Shown here piece by piece: positions 30,146 through 40,365 of a stretch of 48,816 bases of DNA. The translations under genes and the position numbers were made by a program. Each line of letters opens with the position of its first letter. Positions within the stretch are counted from its first letter, which is position 1. The stretch is from positions 1 through 48,816 of the forward strand of contig JAHEXZ010000033.1 in the NCBI GenBank assembly GCA_023251835.1. Reading direction: 5' to 3'. The notes under the pieces are model-generated. The model saw only the letters and a list, made by a program, of their open reading frames with translations, made no database searches and was not told the origin of the DNA. The stretch is from Bacteroidota bacterium (lineage in GTDB: Bacteria; Bacteroidota; Bacteroidia; 2-12-FULL-35-15).

Positions 30146-30802
30146 ATGCGCGACAGCACCACTTCAAGAGAAAAAGTATTAAAAAAAATAAGAGCTGCCC
30201 TGATTCAAAAATCACCCCGTGAAACGGGCGATGTAGATAAAGAATCAGAAATATTTGTATCATCTGAAGAACCGCTTGAAATACAGTTTGCACAAAACTT
30301 TTCGGCTCTTAACGGCAAATTTATTTTTTGTGAAAATGAAAAAGAATTTATTGAAAATTTTGATTTCATAGCTAAAGACCATGGTTGGAAAAACATTTTT
30401 TGTTTAGAACCAGCCATTAAAGATTTGCTCAAAAAAGGAAATATTCAATTTTCAGATAAAGAAAGCGATTTTGCCGCTACAGATATTGGATTAACGTTTT
30501 GTGAATGTCTTATTGCACGTACGGGGAGTATTGTTGTTACTTCCAAACAAGCTTCGGGCAGAAGATTGCCTGCTTATGCCAATTACCATATTGTTGTAGC
30601 TTATACTTCCCAGTTAGTATATCATATCAAAGATGCGTTAAAATTTGTGCGGGATAAATACGGCAATCAGTTGCCTTCTATGATTTCAACCATTACAGGG
30701 CCAAGCCGTACTTCAGATATTGAGAAAACATTGGTACAGGGTGCCCATGGCCCTAAAGAAATATTTGTATTCCTGATTGATGATATTCCTGTGATGGAAT
30801 AA
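30146..30802 (+). CDS. LUD-domain protein (LutC/YkgG family)
   Basis: 218 residues of the LUD family, whose members include LutC of the lactate-utilisation complex. Supporting segments are TDIGLTFCECLIARTGSIVV and ISTITGPSRTSDIEKTLVQG with HGPKEIFVFLID at the end. No LutA or LutB genes are adjacent; in this phylum the gene commonly sits alone between ftsH and cdsA, so its role here is uncertain. It begins 4 bp after the ftsH stop codon and is probably translated from the same message. Confidence 0.85.
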   Translation: MRDSTTSREKVLKKIRAALIQKSPRETGDVDKESEIFVSSEEPLEIQFAQNFSALNGKFIFCENEKEFIENFDFIAKDHGWKNIFCLEPAIKDLLKKGNIQFSDKESDFAATDIGLTFCECLIARTGSIVVTSKQASGRRLPAYANYHIVVAYTSQLVYHIKDALKFVRDKYGNQLPSMISTITGPSRTSDIEKTLVQGAHGPKEIFVFLIDDIPVME

Positions 30803-30903
30803 TTTACTATTCATCCCCTGCTCACGAGTTTATTGTATATTTGAAAACATTTATTTTAATCCTGTTGGGTAAAATTGTTTCGATATTAAATAAAAATTAG
30901 TCA

Positions 30904-31719
30904 GTGAACAACTTCATTAAACGAACCCTAACCGCAGCAGTATTTGTAACTGTACTTTTAGGCTGTACCTTCTGGAATCAATATTCATTTACCATATTGT
31001 TTCTTATTATTACGATTCTGGGTGTTTGGGAATTTTATGGTTTGGCTGAAAAGGCTGATAATCAACCTCATAAATTACTTGGTACTGCCGCAGGAGCATT
31101 GCTATTTATTAGCAACGCATTTGTGGCAATGGACTTTTACGAGCCACGCCTACTACTAATTAACATCCCCGTTATTTTTTTAATTTTCATCCTTGAACTA
31201 TATACCAAGGCCTTGAATCCTTTTAAAAATATAGCGTTTACATTACTTGGAATAATTTATATAGCCCTTCCTTTTTCATTGTTAAACTATATTACCAGCT
31301 ATAATGATACCTATAGTTATGAAGTAGTGTTCGGTTTTTTATTTATTCTATGGAGTAATGATACAGGAGCCTATCTTACAGGGTCAGTAATAGGTAAACA
31401 TAAACTTTTTCCCCGTGTATCACCTGGCAAATCATGGGAAGGTAGTGCCGGAGGAGCTCTTTTCAGCTATGTTGTTGCTTTTGTTATTTCAAGATGGTAT
31501 ACAAGCATCACTACAATGGACTGGATGGTAATTGCCACTATTCTGATAGTAATTGGTACATTGGGTGATTTAGTTGAATCACTTTTCAAACGCAGCATTG
31601 GTGTTAAAGATTCTGGTAATATATTACCAGGGCATGGCGGGATTCTTGATCGTTTCGACAGTCTTATTATGGCTGTGCCTTTTGTATTTAGTTATTTATA
31701 CCTTGTAAAAACAATTTAA
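30904..31719 (+). CDS. cdsA: Phosphatidate cytidylyltransferase
   Basis: Makes CDP-diacylglycerol from phosphatidate and CTP, the precursor of bacterial phospholipids. 271 residues with about seven transmembrane segments. The C-terminal family signature is complete: ESLFKRSIGVKDSGNILPGH followed by GGILDR. The start is GTG 30904; no ATG is nearby and this codon precedes the first hydrophobic segment correctly. Its 3' end faces the PorP gene with a 62-bp gap. Confidence 0.95.
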   Translation: MNNFIKRTLTAAVFVTVLLGCTFWNQYSFTILFLIITILGVWEFYGLAEKADNQPHKLLGTAAGALLFISNAFVAMDFYEPRLLLINIPVIFLIFILELYTKALNPFKNIAFTLLGIIYIALPFSLLNYITSYNDTYSYEVVFGFLFILWSNDTGAYLTGSVIGKHKLFPRVSPGKSWEGSAGGALFSYVVAFVISRWYTSITTMDWMVIATILIVIGTLGDLVESLFKRSIGVKDSGNILPGHGGILDRFDSLIMAVPFVFSYLYLVKTI

Positions 31720-31781
31720 AGACAAGCATAAGCTATCGCCTTTTTTTTAACACTTACCAACATGATTTTATTAGTAAAAAT

Positions 31782-32702
31782 CTACCGCGAAGATCGCCCT
31801 TTCTTTTTTACAGGAATATGATAACCAATCATCAGTTCCCCAGAACCTAATGAAGTAGAACGGATTGCTGAAAGAGCCACATCATAGCTGTAGCTTATAA
31901 CTATATTTCTATGTTGAATACCTAACATGGTTACCAAAGCATCTTTATGGCGGTAGGACATTCCAAACCAAATCATCCGTTTGTATTCCAGTCTTGCTCC
32001 TGCATCTATCTGAACCGGAGTTATTGCTGTGGCCTGTAATAATACAGATGGTTTCAAATCAAACAATTCATTGATTCCGATTGTATAAAAAGCCATTAAA
32101 TTATAATGAGCTATATGTTGATTTATGCTTAATTCATTTCTGTTTATTTTTTTAAGTCTGCTTTGCATTAGCTGATTCACAGCTATACCTATTTTTAATT
32201 GTTTTTTATACTGGTATAACATACCAAATGAGACATCCGGTATGAAACCAGTTTGTTTACCTGTCTGTAAGGCGATATCGTTATTATCTAAAGCATTTAT
32301 TTGATTGGAGTTAAAACAATACTGATTTAGCTGTGCGCTAATACCAAATGCCAGACTGGATTTTCTATTAAATAAAATCCGATAAGCATAATTTATTAAA
32401 ACTCCCATTTGAGAAAAAGCACCCCCTGTAGCATCTTTAAACACCATCCCTCCTAATCCCATTGTTTTTCTTATGACTGTGTGCCCTCCAAGAGTGATAG
32501 TTTCCGGGCTTCCATTAAATCCCATCCATTGTTTACGATATGATAACTGTATAGGACTTACCCCTGCTGCACCTGTAAATGCGGGGTTAATGACATAATC
32601 ATTCCATATATACTGGCTATAAAGCGGTAATTGCTGGGCTTTTGAATTCTTTATTCCAAACTGAAAAACAATAACAACTAAAAACAGTAGCTTCCTCTTC
32701 AT
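31782..32702 (-). CDS. PorP/SprF-family type IX secretion outer membrane protein
   Basis: 306 residues with a signal peptide (MKRKLLFLVVIVFQFG...KAQ). It has the PorP/SprF opening segment QQLPLYSQYIWNDYVINPAF, followed by barrel-like strands (YRKQWMGFNGSPETITLGGH, SYRHKDALVTMLGIQ). This family forms an outer-membrane barrel that works with type IX secretion; members paired with type B substrates are needed to export and hold those proteins at the surface. It starts 6 bp after the collagen-like gene and ends the trio, so its likely client is encoded just upstream. Confidence 0.9.
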   Translation of the reverse strand: MKRKLLFLVVIVFQFGIKNSKAQQLPLYSQYIWNDYVINPAFTGAAGVSPIQLSYRKQWMGFNGSPETITLGGHTVIRKTMGLGGMVFKDATGGAFSQMGVLINYAYRILFNRKSSLAFGISAQLNQYCFNSNQINALDNNDIALQTGKQTGFIPDVSFGMLYQYKKQLKIGIAVNQLMQSRLKKINRNELSINQHIAHYNLMAFYTIGINELFDLKPSVLLQATAITPVQIDAGARLEYKRMIWFGMSYRHKDALVTMLGIQHRNIVISYSYDVALSAIRSTSLGSGELMIGYHIPVKKKGRSSR

Positions 32703-32708
32703 TTCCTA

Positions 32709-35700
32709 TTACTGAATTCTTCTTATTTCAAAACGCGTTTCATTATTATCACCTACACTACCAAAAGGACGTACCACATCCCCTGCCTGAAGATATACTG
32801 TTGCACTCACTGTTTGATAAGATGTTGATGATGTGGCATCAGAAATATAACACAAACGATTCAATGAATTCATTCCTGGGTCTGAACTCGAATTTTTCAT
32901 AATACCCCAGGAGTAAGTAGAACTCGATATCAATTTTATTTGAAGCGACACATAATAGATACCACTTGCAGTAATGCTTATTGTAGCACCCTCAGTTGGT
33001 GAATCAGTATATGTCATCGTTGTTGTTCCAGATAACACAGTGGTAAATCTCGGAACCGTAGTATTTGTTGAACCATACACAGTATTAGTAACAAGCACTA
33101 CTTCATCCTGAGGAGCAGCAGTTGGAGGAATAGTAAGCGTTTGCCAACTGGCTACCCCGGATGCATCCGAAGTCAATATTTTACCAGAAGCCTGGTTACC
33201 ATCTACCATTTTAATTGAACCTACAACATGAAGTTTGGCATTAGGAGCAGTGGTACCAATACCAACATTTCCATTATTCATAATTCTCATACGCTCTGTA
33301 AGTGTGGCGGAACCATCCGGAGTGTTAGAAAAAATAATATCTGTTGGCAGGTCGCCTGCACTTCCACTCGCTCCTCGTATAACCGATAATTGTGCCTGAG
33401 GTGTTGCCTGGTAATTATCTCCAAAATTTAAATATGTCAAAACTGTTCCATTTGTACTATTGGAAGTAGTCTGCCGTAAAGAAACTGTCGCAGGATTACC
33501 AGAGCCGGACGTTGTATTTCTGACTTCCAGGTCGGTTCCTAAACCCGAAGAAGGCGATGATTCTGAAGAGATAACGGTTCTTCCTTGTAAAAAAGCAGCC
33601 CAGGTATTAGTATTGGTGGCATAAGTTGAATTTGTACCATTGATTCCATAAAGACCATAACTTTTACCGCTACCCGTTCTATATCCCATATATCCTGAAA
33701 CAATATTGGTAGAAGATAATACAGAGCCAATTCCTTTAAAAGAGGATGATGTGGAAGAACTGCTATTAGTAACCAAAATACCATCATAAAAGGCACTTGA
33801 TGCAGATATATTTATTCCGGTACCACTAGCCCCACCAGAAAATGCTATAGAAATAGCATTAGGAATAGTAGCACTTGTTTGTAAATTAAGTAAATTGGAA
33901 CTGCCAGGGTTAGAAACACCAATACCAACACTAACTCCATTCCCCAAAACAAGACTGTTGCTGCTTGTTACAGAAGCATTAGCTCCAATAGCTGTTGCAT
34001 TTGTTAAAGCTGCAGAGCCATTAGCCATATAACCAATATATGTATTGCTGCTACCGGTAGTATTAGCATTGCCAGCCAAATATCCTATAAATGTATTTTG
34101 CAATGTTGGATCTATCCTGCCGGAAAGTTGATTATTTACACGGATATTAAGAGGCATATTATCTATTGTGCCAATAAAATGAGTTCCATCTATAGTACCT
34201 GTATTTCCCGTTAACTTCCAATGTGTGTTTAGATCTTCACCTGTTGCCCCGGTTACCCCAATAGCACCAGTTGCACCCGGACTTCCTGTATCACCTGTAC
34301 CCCCCGTTGAACCTATGCTTCCTGTATTACCTATTGAACCGGCATCTCCGGTTGCACCAATAGCACCTGTTGTACCTGTGCTACCTGTATCTCCTGTAGA
34401 ACCGGTATTTCCAGCGTCACCAGTTATCCCTGTTGAACCTATACTTCCTGTATTCCCCACTGAACCAGTATCTCCGGTTGCACCGATTGTTCCAGTATTA
34501 CCAGTGCTACCTACACTACCATCATTTCCTGTAGCACCAACAGCACCGGTAGCACCCATAAAACCCATTGCACCTATTGAACCTGTATTACCAGTACTAC
34601 CTATGCTACCATCATTTCCTGTAGCACCAACAGCACCAGTCGAACCCATAATACCTGTTGCACCGATAGCACCTGTTGTACCTGTTCTACCTGTATCACC
34701 TATTTCGCCTGTATCGCCTGTTGCACCAATAGAACCGGAACTACCTATGCTGCCGGTATTGCCAGTAGCGCCAACAGAACCGGTTGAGCCGAATACACCT
34801 GTTGAACCTGTATTGCCGACACTTCCTGTTGCACCTGTATTTCCATTATCTCCGGTAATACCTGTTGAACCGATACTTCCTGTATCACCTATTTCGCCTG
34901 TATCGCCTGTTGCACCAATAAAACCGGGACTACCTATGCTGCCGGTATTGCCAGTAGCGCCAACAGAACCGGTTGAGCCGAATACACCTGTTGAACCTGT
35001 ATTGCCGACACTTCCTGTTGCACCTGTATTTCCATTATCTCCGGCAATACCTGTTGAGCCTATATTTCCTGTGTTGCCTGTGCTGCCTATATTACCCGTA
35101 CTACCGGTACTACCAACAGAACCTGTTGAACCTGATATACCTGTAACTCCTATTATACCAGTATTACCGGCACTACCCATAATGCCATTTTCACCTGTAG
35201 GGCCAATTGACCCTGTGGAACCGGAAACACCTGTTACACCTATTGGGCCTGTACTGCCTGTAATACCTGTAATACCTGTGACACCATCATCACCAATAGG
35301 ACCAATAGGACCAGTTGAACCGGAAGCACCTGTTGCGCCTATTAATCCGGTATTGCCTATACTCCCATTTTCACCTGTAGTACCAATGGAGCCAGAAACG
35401 CCCGTAGCGCCTATTAAGCCTGTATTTCCTGTGCTACCAATACTACCAGCATTACCAGTTGGGCCAATAGCACCAGTAGAACCTGAAGTACCTGTTACGC
35501 CTATTACACCAGCACTACCCATATTACCGGCATTACCAGTAGGGCCAATAACACCAGCAGAACCTGAAACACCTGTCATCCCTATTAAACCAGTGCTACC
35601 GGTGCTACCCACATTACCACTATTCCCTGTAGAACCAATAGAACCAGTTGCACCAGAAGCACCTGTCATACCTTTTATTCCTGTATTTCCAGTATTACCC

Positions 35701-36176
35701 ATAATGCCATTATTGCCAGTTGTACCAATGGATCCAGTATTTCCGGTTGCCCCTAACTGTCCTGCAATTGAGTTTCCTGAAGTTTCAGCATATAATGCAT
35801 ACGGGACAGAAATCAGTTCGCTAGTACCAGCTGTAATGTATTCTGTACCTCCATTGATATCCATTTCTACTTCAAGATAAAATGGTCCGTTGCCCCAGGT
35901 TATGGTATTAAATGTTCCAATAACAGGGTTTCCCCTTCCAACCTGTAAAGTATATAAACCAAAAGAATTGGTAGTAATGCTATGGCTTTCCTGATATACA
36001 ATACTTCCACTTGTTGTTAGATGATGAATGCTTAACCGTATTGTAGTGGATTGGTTCAGTAATACCTCACCAGAAAGATTACGAACAATACCCTGGTAGT
36101 TGATAGCTTGTGGAGCCTGTGCAGCAAGCTGAATAGCCCATAAACCAAATAAGAGAAGAGTAGCTGTTTTTCTCAC
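32709..36176 (-). CDS. Secreted collagen-like repeat protein
   Basis: 1155 residues. A signal peptide ([20 protein letters not shown]) leads to an N-terminal beta domain of about 115 residues ([16 protein letters not shown], common at the start of large secreted proteins of this phylum). Residues about 142-646 are almost unbroken Gly-X-Y triplets, mostly Gly-X-Thr ([10 protein letters not shown]), about 165 triplets with very little proline. The C-terminal 500 residues are globular, with a tail-fibre-like part ([15 protein letters not shown]) and a final jelly-roll-like 130 residues ([18 protein letters not shown]) that resembles C1q/TNF heads. The architecture parallels spore and phage collagen-like fibres. 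It lies 4 bp after the type B sorting-domain gene. I see no sorting domain of its own. Confidence 0.85.
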   Translation of the reverse strand: MRKTATLLLFGLWAIQLAAQAPQAINYQGIVRNLSGEVLLNQSTTIRLSIHHLTTSGSIVYQESHSITTNSFGLYTLQVGRGNPVIGTFNTITWGNGPFYLEVEMDINGGTEYITAGTSELISVPYALYAETSGNSIAGQLGATGNTGSIGTTGNNGIMGNTGNTGIKGMTGASGATGSIGSTGNSGNVGSTGSTGLIGMTGVSGSAGVIGPTGNAGNMGSAGVIGVTGTSGSTGAIGPTGNAGSIGSTGNTGLIGATGVSGSIGTTGENGSIGNTGLIGATGASGSTGPIGPIGDDGVTGITGITGSTGPIGVTGVSGSTGSIGPTGENGIMGSAGNTGIIGVTGISGSTGSVGSTGSTGNIGSTGNTGNIGSTGIAGDNGNTGATGSVGNTGSTGVFGSTGSVGATGNTGSIGSPGFIGATGDTGEIGDTGSIGSTGITGDNGNTGATGSVGNTGSTGVFGSTGSVGATGNTGSIGSSGSIGATGDTGEIGDTGRTGTTGAIGATGIMGSTGAVGATGNDGSIGSTGNTGSIGAMGFMGATGAVGATGNDGSVGSTGNTGTIGATGDTGSVGNTGSIGSTGITGDAGNTGSTGDTGSTGTTGAIGATGDAGSIGNTGSIGSTGGTGDTGSPGATGAIGVTGATGEDLNTHWKLTGNTGTIDGTHFIGTIDNMPLNIRVNNQLSGRIDPTLQNTFIGYLAGNANTTGSSNTYIGYMANGSAALTNATAIGANASVTSSNSLVLGNGVSVGIGVSNPGSSNLLNLQTSATIPNAISIAFSGGASGTGINISASSAFYDGILVTNSSSSTSSSFKGIGSVLSSTNIVSGYMGYRTGSGKSYGLYGINGTNSTYATNTNTWAAFLQGRTVISSESSPSSGLGTDLEVRNTTSGSGNPATVSLRQTTSNSTNGTVLTYLNFGDNYQATPQAQLSVIRGASGSAGDLPTDIIFSNTPDGSATLTERMRIMNNGNVGIGTTAPNAKLHVVGSIKMVDGNQASGKILTSDASGVASWQTLTIPPTAAPQDEVVLVTNTVYGSTNTTVPRFTTVLSGTTTMTYTDSPTEGATISITASGIYYVSLQIKLISSSTYSWGIMKNSSSDPGMNSLNRLCYISDATSSTSYQTVSATVYLQAGDVVRPFGSVGDNNETRFEIRRIQ
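34691..35056 (-). repeat. 189-bp (63-codon) near-identical tandem duplication inside the collagen-like gene
   Basis: DNA from 34691 recurs from 34880 at a fixed 189-bp offset with only about four differences over roughly 165-175 bp. The shared protein segment includes [20 protein letters not shown] and [13 protein letters not shown]. Around it the whole stretch from 34231 to 35760 is a degenerate 9-bp repeat. Confidence 0.85.
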
Positions 36177-36180
36177 AAAT

Positions 36181-36678
36181 TCAACGCTTAATAGTTATTG
36201 TTCCTGTATATTCTTTTTTAGCTTTTTTTTCAAGGCTAATTACGTAATAGTAGTCAGCAGTTGGCAAACCATTACCATTAAGGGCACCATCCCAGGGTTG
36301 AGCATAGCCAACACTGCTAAATAATTGTTGTCCCCAGCGGTTAAAGACCTTTACCACACAATTCGGATAATTCTTCAAATAGGGTATTTCCCATATATCA
36401 TTAACTCCATCACCATTTGGGGTAATTCCATTGGGAATAAAGAAATCCTCTTCCGGAAATTCAGCTTTTTTATTGGGTTGTTGAAAGCCCTGAGTTAAAA
36501 AATAGTTACCAAAATTATATGTTTCTACCATACTTATTTCACCAATAGTATAGGCATTAGAAAACTCTAAGGCATTTGCAAATCCACCTCCCGCAGCAAT
36601 TACGGAAGGAGTGATTAACTGACCATAACTTTTTAGGTATGTAATAAATAAAAATACAAACAAATATAATCTCTTCAT
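36181..36678 (-). CDS. Minimal type B (gliding-motility-associated) sorting-domain protein
   Basis: 165 residues. A signal peptide ([20 protein letters not shown]) is followed by about 60 residues ([20 protein letters not shown]) and then a C-terminal type B sorting domain of about 85 residues: [33 protein letters not shown], and the closing TGTITIKR. Such domains direct export through the type IX system. Nearly the whole mature protein is the domain, so it carries little cargo; it could be an anchor or adaptor for the collagen-like protein encoded 4 bp downstream. A -7-like TAAATTTG lies at 36703-36696 on this strand. Confidence 0.88.
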   Translation of the reverse strand: MKRLYLFVFLFITYLKSYGQLITPSVIAAGGGFANALEFSNAYTIGEISMVETYNFGNYFLTQGFQQPNKKAEFPEEDFFIPNGITPNGDGVNDIWEIPYLKNYPNCVVKVFNRWGQQLFSSVGYAQPWDGALNGNGLPTADYYYVISLEKKAKKEYTGTITIKR

Positions 36679-36810
36679 CTTTATTTATTGGTGGGCAAAT
36701 TTAATCAATTAGTCAACCGATTACATACACTTATTTAAAATTTAATAAAATTATAATGTTATTATATTCTTAATGTATAAAATGAATAGAACTTCTCATT
36801 ATTGAGAAAA

Positions 36811-36841
36811 AAAATACCCTCTTAAAGTTTTTAAGAGGGTA
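36811..36841 (-). terminator. Rho-independent terminator after tRNA-Gln
   Basis: TACCCTCTTAAA and its partner TTTAAGAGGGTA form a long stem just beyond the tRNA 3' end on the minus strand, followed by a run of T on that strand (AAAAAAAA at 36807-36814 on the plus strand). Confidence 0.85.
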
Positions 36842-36843
36842 AG

Positions 36844-36916
36844 TTGTCCGACCAGGTTTCGAACCTGGACTCTTCTGAACCAAAATCAGACGTGTTGCCA
36901 GTTACACCATCGGACA
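36844..36916 (-). tRNA. tRNA-Gln (anticodon TTG)
   Basis: 73 nt on the minus strand. The acceptor stem TGTCCGA pairs with TCGGACA, with discriminator A. The D stem is GTGT/ACAC, and the anticodon arm is TCTGA-TTTTGGT-TCAGA with anticodon TTG. The T arm is CCAGG-TTCGAAA-CCTGG. All four stems pair perfectly. CCA is not encoded. It is followed directly by a terminator and preceded by a good promoter at 36944-36974. Confidence 0.97.
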
Positions 36917-36943
36917 ATCGCAATCTTTTATTTGATTGGGCTG

Positions 36944-36974
36944 CAAAATTAATAAAATATATTTCTAAGCACAA
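36944..36974 (-). promoter_or_regulatory. Bacteroidota-type promoter for tRNA-Gln
   Basis: On the minus strand TTG at 36974-36972, 20 bp, then TAATTTTG at 36951-36944, ending 27 bp before the tRNA 5' end. Confidence 0.6.
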
Positions 36975-37084
36975 CAGAAATCTTCTATTTTTTTAACGAT
37001 CACTATTCAATTTATTTTCTAACTTCGCAAACATTCTGAAAAAAAATCATTTATTATATATATAAATGAAAATCAAAAACCTAT

Positions 37085-40000
37085 ATGAATAACCTTTCTA
37101 ATTATCAGCGCTTTAACAATATTATCGGGTGGATTATTTTTTTAATTTCCTCCTTTGTATACCTGAGCACTATTGAATCTACCGCTTCTTTCTGGGATTG
37201 CGGTGAGTACATTGCCTGTGCCTACAAATTAGAAGTGGGACACCCTCCGGGAGCACCAATTTTCCTGTTATTAGGACGTTTTTTTAGTCTTTTTGCCTTT
37301 GGTGATGTAAGCAAAGTAGGTATGATGATCAATGCATTGTCGGGCTTGTGCAGCTCTTTCAGCATCCTGTTTTTATTCTGGTCGATTACTGCCTTGGGGC
37401 GAAAGCTGGTTGAAAAAAACGGGGAGTTTACAAGCGGTAAAATGTACTCTATTTTAGGAGCAGGAGCAATTGGTGCATTGGCGTACACATTCACAGACTC
37501 ATTCTGGTTTTCGGCTGTTGAGGGTGAGGTATATGCAATGTCTAGCTTTTTTACAGCCATTGTTTTTTGGGCCATTTTAAGATGGGAACGTGAAGTAGAT
37601 GAAAATCCGCATGCTGACCGTTGGATCATATTAATAGCCTACCTTGTTGGCTTATCTATTGGCGTACACTTATTAAATTTACTGGTTATCCCGGCCATCG
37701 TATTTATTTATTACTTTAAAAAATATGAAGAAATTACCCGCAAAGGAATCATATATACTGGTATTTTATCTATAGTTATTTTAGGTGGGATTCAGGCCGG
37801 CATTATTCCTATGGTAGTGAAACTTGCAGCAAAAATAGAATTGTTTGCAGTAAACAGTTTAGGAATGCCATTCAATAGCGGTACCATTATTTATGGGGTT
37901 TTACTAATTGGCGGGATTATATTTGGGTTACGCTATACCATACGAAAATCAAAACCTGTTTTAAATACTATAATTCTGTGTTTCACTGTGATATTGATTG
38001 GTTATTCGTCCTTTTTTGTGTTAGTAATTCGCTCACAGGCCAATCCTCCGATGGATGAAAACAACCCTGAAAATGCGGTTAACCTGCTTTCTTATCTAAA
38101 CCGTGAGCAATATGGTTCCTGGCCGGTAGCGTATGGTCAGTATTTTACAGCCCCTCTTGATCCTCAGGAACCTTATAAAGATGGCAATCCTGTATATACC
38201 CGCGATGATAAATCAGGTAAATATATAGTAACTGATGATCGTAAAAATTCTATTCCTAATTATGACAGCCGTTTCTGTACTGTTTTTCCACGCATGTGGA
38301 GCAGCCAGCCTAACCATATTGCTGGTTATAAAAACTGGACTAATCCAAGATATTACAATCACATAAAAACGCGGGATCCTCAAACCGGGGAAATGACAAC
38401 CATTGATAAGCCAACATTCGGACAAAATCTTAGCTTTTTCTTCAAATACCAGCTTGGACACATGTATATGCGTTATTTTATGTGGAACTTTGTTGGCCGG
38501 CAGAATGATATCCAGGGACATGGTAACAACTCTGATGCTAACTGGATAAGCGGTATTAATTTTATAGATGAAGCCCGCCTTGGCTCACAACAAGGGCTGC
38601 CGGATGGCTCAGACAACAACAAAGCAAAAAACAAGCTTTATTTCCTGCCTTTTATTTTAGGTCTCATTGGTTTGTTTTATCATATCAAAAAAGACAAGAA
38701 AAACGCATTTGTTGTAGGACTACTATTTTTCTTTACAGGGATTGCCGTTGTGGTCTATCTGAATCAAAAACCATTTGAGCCACGTGAGCGTGATTATGCT
38801 TATGCAGCCTCCTTTTATGCTTATGCTATTTGGATTGGGCTTGGTGTTATAGCAATAAGCGATTTTCTGGCAAAAAAATTCAGCCAGACAATGAGTGCGT
38901 CAATAACTACACTATGTTTATTATCTGTTCCAGCTGTGATGGCCAAAGAAGAGTGGAATGATCATGACCGTTCTGACAGATATATAGCGCGTGATTTTGC
39001 AGCAAATTATCTGAATTCCTGTGCTCCTAATGCTATACTATTTACAAATGGTGATAACGATACATTCCCACTCTGGTATGCACAGGAAGTAGAAGGTATA
39101 CGTACTGATGTTCGTGTTATCTGCCTTGAACTCCTTAATACCGATTGGTATATCGACCAAATGGTTCATAAGGCCTATGATTCAGACCCCGTTCCATTTT
39201 CATTGACCAGAGATCAGTACCGCCAGGGAACACGTGATGTAGTGCTTTTCCATGATTATCATGAAACAAAAGTTCAAGGGAATATTCCTGTAAAAGAATT
39301 GATGGACTTTGTGAAGATGGATGACAATGATCACCGTTTACAGGTAGCAAAAGAAACGTATTACAACTATTTCCCAACCAAGAATATGCGCGTACCTGTA
39401 GACAGTGCTACAGTAGTGAATAATGGTACTGTTCCAAAAGAGCTTGCCAATCGCATCGTTAAAAACGTTGACTGGACAGTGTCTGGTAACTATGTCCAAA
39501 AAAATGATTTGATGATTATTGATCTTTTAGCTCACAACAACTGGAAACGACCAATCTATTTTGCAGCTACAGCCCCGGCAAGTTCTTATTTAAATCTGGC
39601 ACCTTATCTTCAGTTAGAGGGCTTGGCATACCGCTTAGTTCCAATTAAAAAGAACGAAAGCGAAAAACAGGAAACGCGTATTGCTACCGACATTATGTAT
39701 GATAAAGTAATGAAATTTGCATGGGGGGGTATGGAAAAACCCGGTAAGTACCTCGATGACGTATTTATTCGTTCCTGTGCATTAAACATCCGTCAGCGAT
39801 TGGGTACCCTTGCTATTGCATTGATTGATGAAGGCAAGAAAGACAAAGCCATCAAGGTACTTGACAAAGTGGTGGAAGTAACTCCACAGGAAAATGTACC
39901 TTATGATGCAACTATCTACTCTGTCACCATGGGCTACTACCAGGCTGAGGCTTATGATAAAGCAAATGCACTTGCAAAAAAGTTATTCGCGAATTTTGAA

Positions 40001-40204
40001 AGCAATATTAAATATTATTATTCTTTAGACCGTGCTGACCTTCCTTATTATGAAAATGAGGTTGAGCAGGCACAAGATATATGTGAACGTTTAATTTATT
40101 TTACAGATAACTTCAAACAAAAAGAGTTATCTAAAGAATTTGAAACACGGTATAAAAATCTTACTCAGACCTATGGCCTTACTTCCAGAATGCGTGAGCG
40201 CTAA
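37085..40204 (+). CDS. GT117/DUF2723 family membrane glycosyltransferase-like protein
   Basis: 1039 residues. The N-terminal 300 or so residues hold many transmembrane spans and the family hallmark SFWDCGEYIACAYKLEVGHP followed by PGAPIF (about residues 37-60), where the Asp and Glu resemble the catalytic pair of GT-C protein O-mannosyltransferases. The middle has further spans (about 515-625) and a large soluble portion (FTNGDNDTFPLWYAQEVEG). The C-terminal part has TPR-like helices (DKAIKVLDKVVEVTPQEN). The family is related to human TMEM260. A role in surface protein glycosylation is inferred; Bacteroidota glycosylate many exported proteins. It stands alone, divergent from tRNA-Gln. Confidence 0.88.
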   Translation: MNNLSNYQRFNNIIGWIIFLISSFVYLSTIESTASFWDCGEYIACAYKLEVGHPPGAPIFLLLGRFFSLFAFGDVSKVGMMINALSGLCSSFSILFLFWSITALGRKLVEKNGEFTSGKMYSILGAGAIGALAYTFTDSFWFSAVEGEVYAMSSFFTAIVFWAILRWEREVDENPHADRWIILIAYLVGLSIGVHLLNLLVIPAIVFIYYFKKYEEITRKGIIYTGILSIVILGGIQAGIIPMVVKLAAKIELFAVNSLGMPFNSGTIIYGVLLIGGIIFGLRYTIRKSKPVLNTIILCFTVILIGYSSFFVLVIRSQANPPMDENNPENAVNLLSYLNREQYGSWPVAYGQYFTAPLDPQEPYKDGNPVYTRDDKSGKYIVTDDRKNSIPNYDSRFCTVFPRMWSSQPNHIAGYKNWTNPRYYNHIKTRDPQTGEMTTIDKPTFGQNLSFFFKYQLGHMYMRYFMWNFVGRQNDIQGHGNNSDANWISGINFIDEARLGSQQGLPDGSDNNKAKNKLYFLPFILGLIGLFYHIKKDKKNAFVVGLLFFFTGIAVVVYLNQKPFEPRERDYAYAASFYAYAIWIGLGVIAISDFLAKKFSQTMSASITTLCLLSVPAVMAKEEWNDHDRSDRYIARDFAANYLNSCAPNAILFTNGDNDTFPLWYAQEVEGIRTDVRVICLELLNTDWYIDQMVHKAYDSDPVPFSLTRDQYRQGTRDVVLFHDYHETKVQGNIPVKELMDFVKMDDNDHRLQVAKETYYNYFPTKNMRVPVDSATVVNNGTVPKELANRIVKNVDWTVSGNYVQKNDLMIIDLLAHNNWKRPIYFAATAPASSYLNLAPYLQLEGLAYRLVPIKKNESEKQETRIATDIMYDKVMKFAWGGMEKPGKYLDDVFIRSCALNIRQRLGTLAIALIDEGKKDKAIKVLDKVVEVTPQENVPYDATIYSVTMGYYQAEAYDKANALAKKLFANFESNIKYYYSLDRADLPYYENEVEQAQDICERLIYFTDNFKQKELSKEFETRYKNLTQTYGLTSRMRER

Positions 40205-40218
40205 TGATTTTATTTTCG

Positions 40219-40344
40219 AGGCTGTCTCAAAATTCAATTTTCGATATAAATTATATAGCGCAGGTTAAAGTTCCTGGTAATCAAATCAATAGATTTCTCG
40301 ACTTCGCTCGAAACGACTGGCAAGAGGGTTTTTGAGACAGTGTC
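40219..40344. repeat. About 126-bp palindromic element (GCTGTCT ends), copy 2
   Basis: CTGTCTCAAAA at 40222-40232 pairs with TTTTGAGACAG at 40330-40340. The interior includes GATTTCTCGACTTCGCTCGA, a relative of the TCATTTCGAAC...AGAAATCT motif. It has the same ends and nearly the same length as 11805-11933. It lies 22 bp before the polysaccharide deacetylase GTG, so it forms most of that gene's upstream region. Confidence 0.65.
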
Positions 40345-40365
40345 TTTTTATTTATTTCTAATAGT

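Noticed and set aside
34231..35760. Regular short repeats that could be mistaken for a CRISPR array
   Set aside because: The units are 9 bp in phase with codons, inside a clear reading frame, with no spacers and no cas genes.
34225..35880. A 551-codon plus-strand frame rich in Pro, Val and Ala opposite the collagen-like gene
   Set aside because: It is the complement of the Gly-X-Thr repeat: a 9-bp DNA periodicity keeps the opposite strand free of stops. It has no signal, start context or domain.
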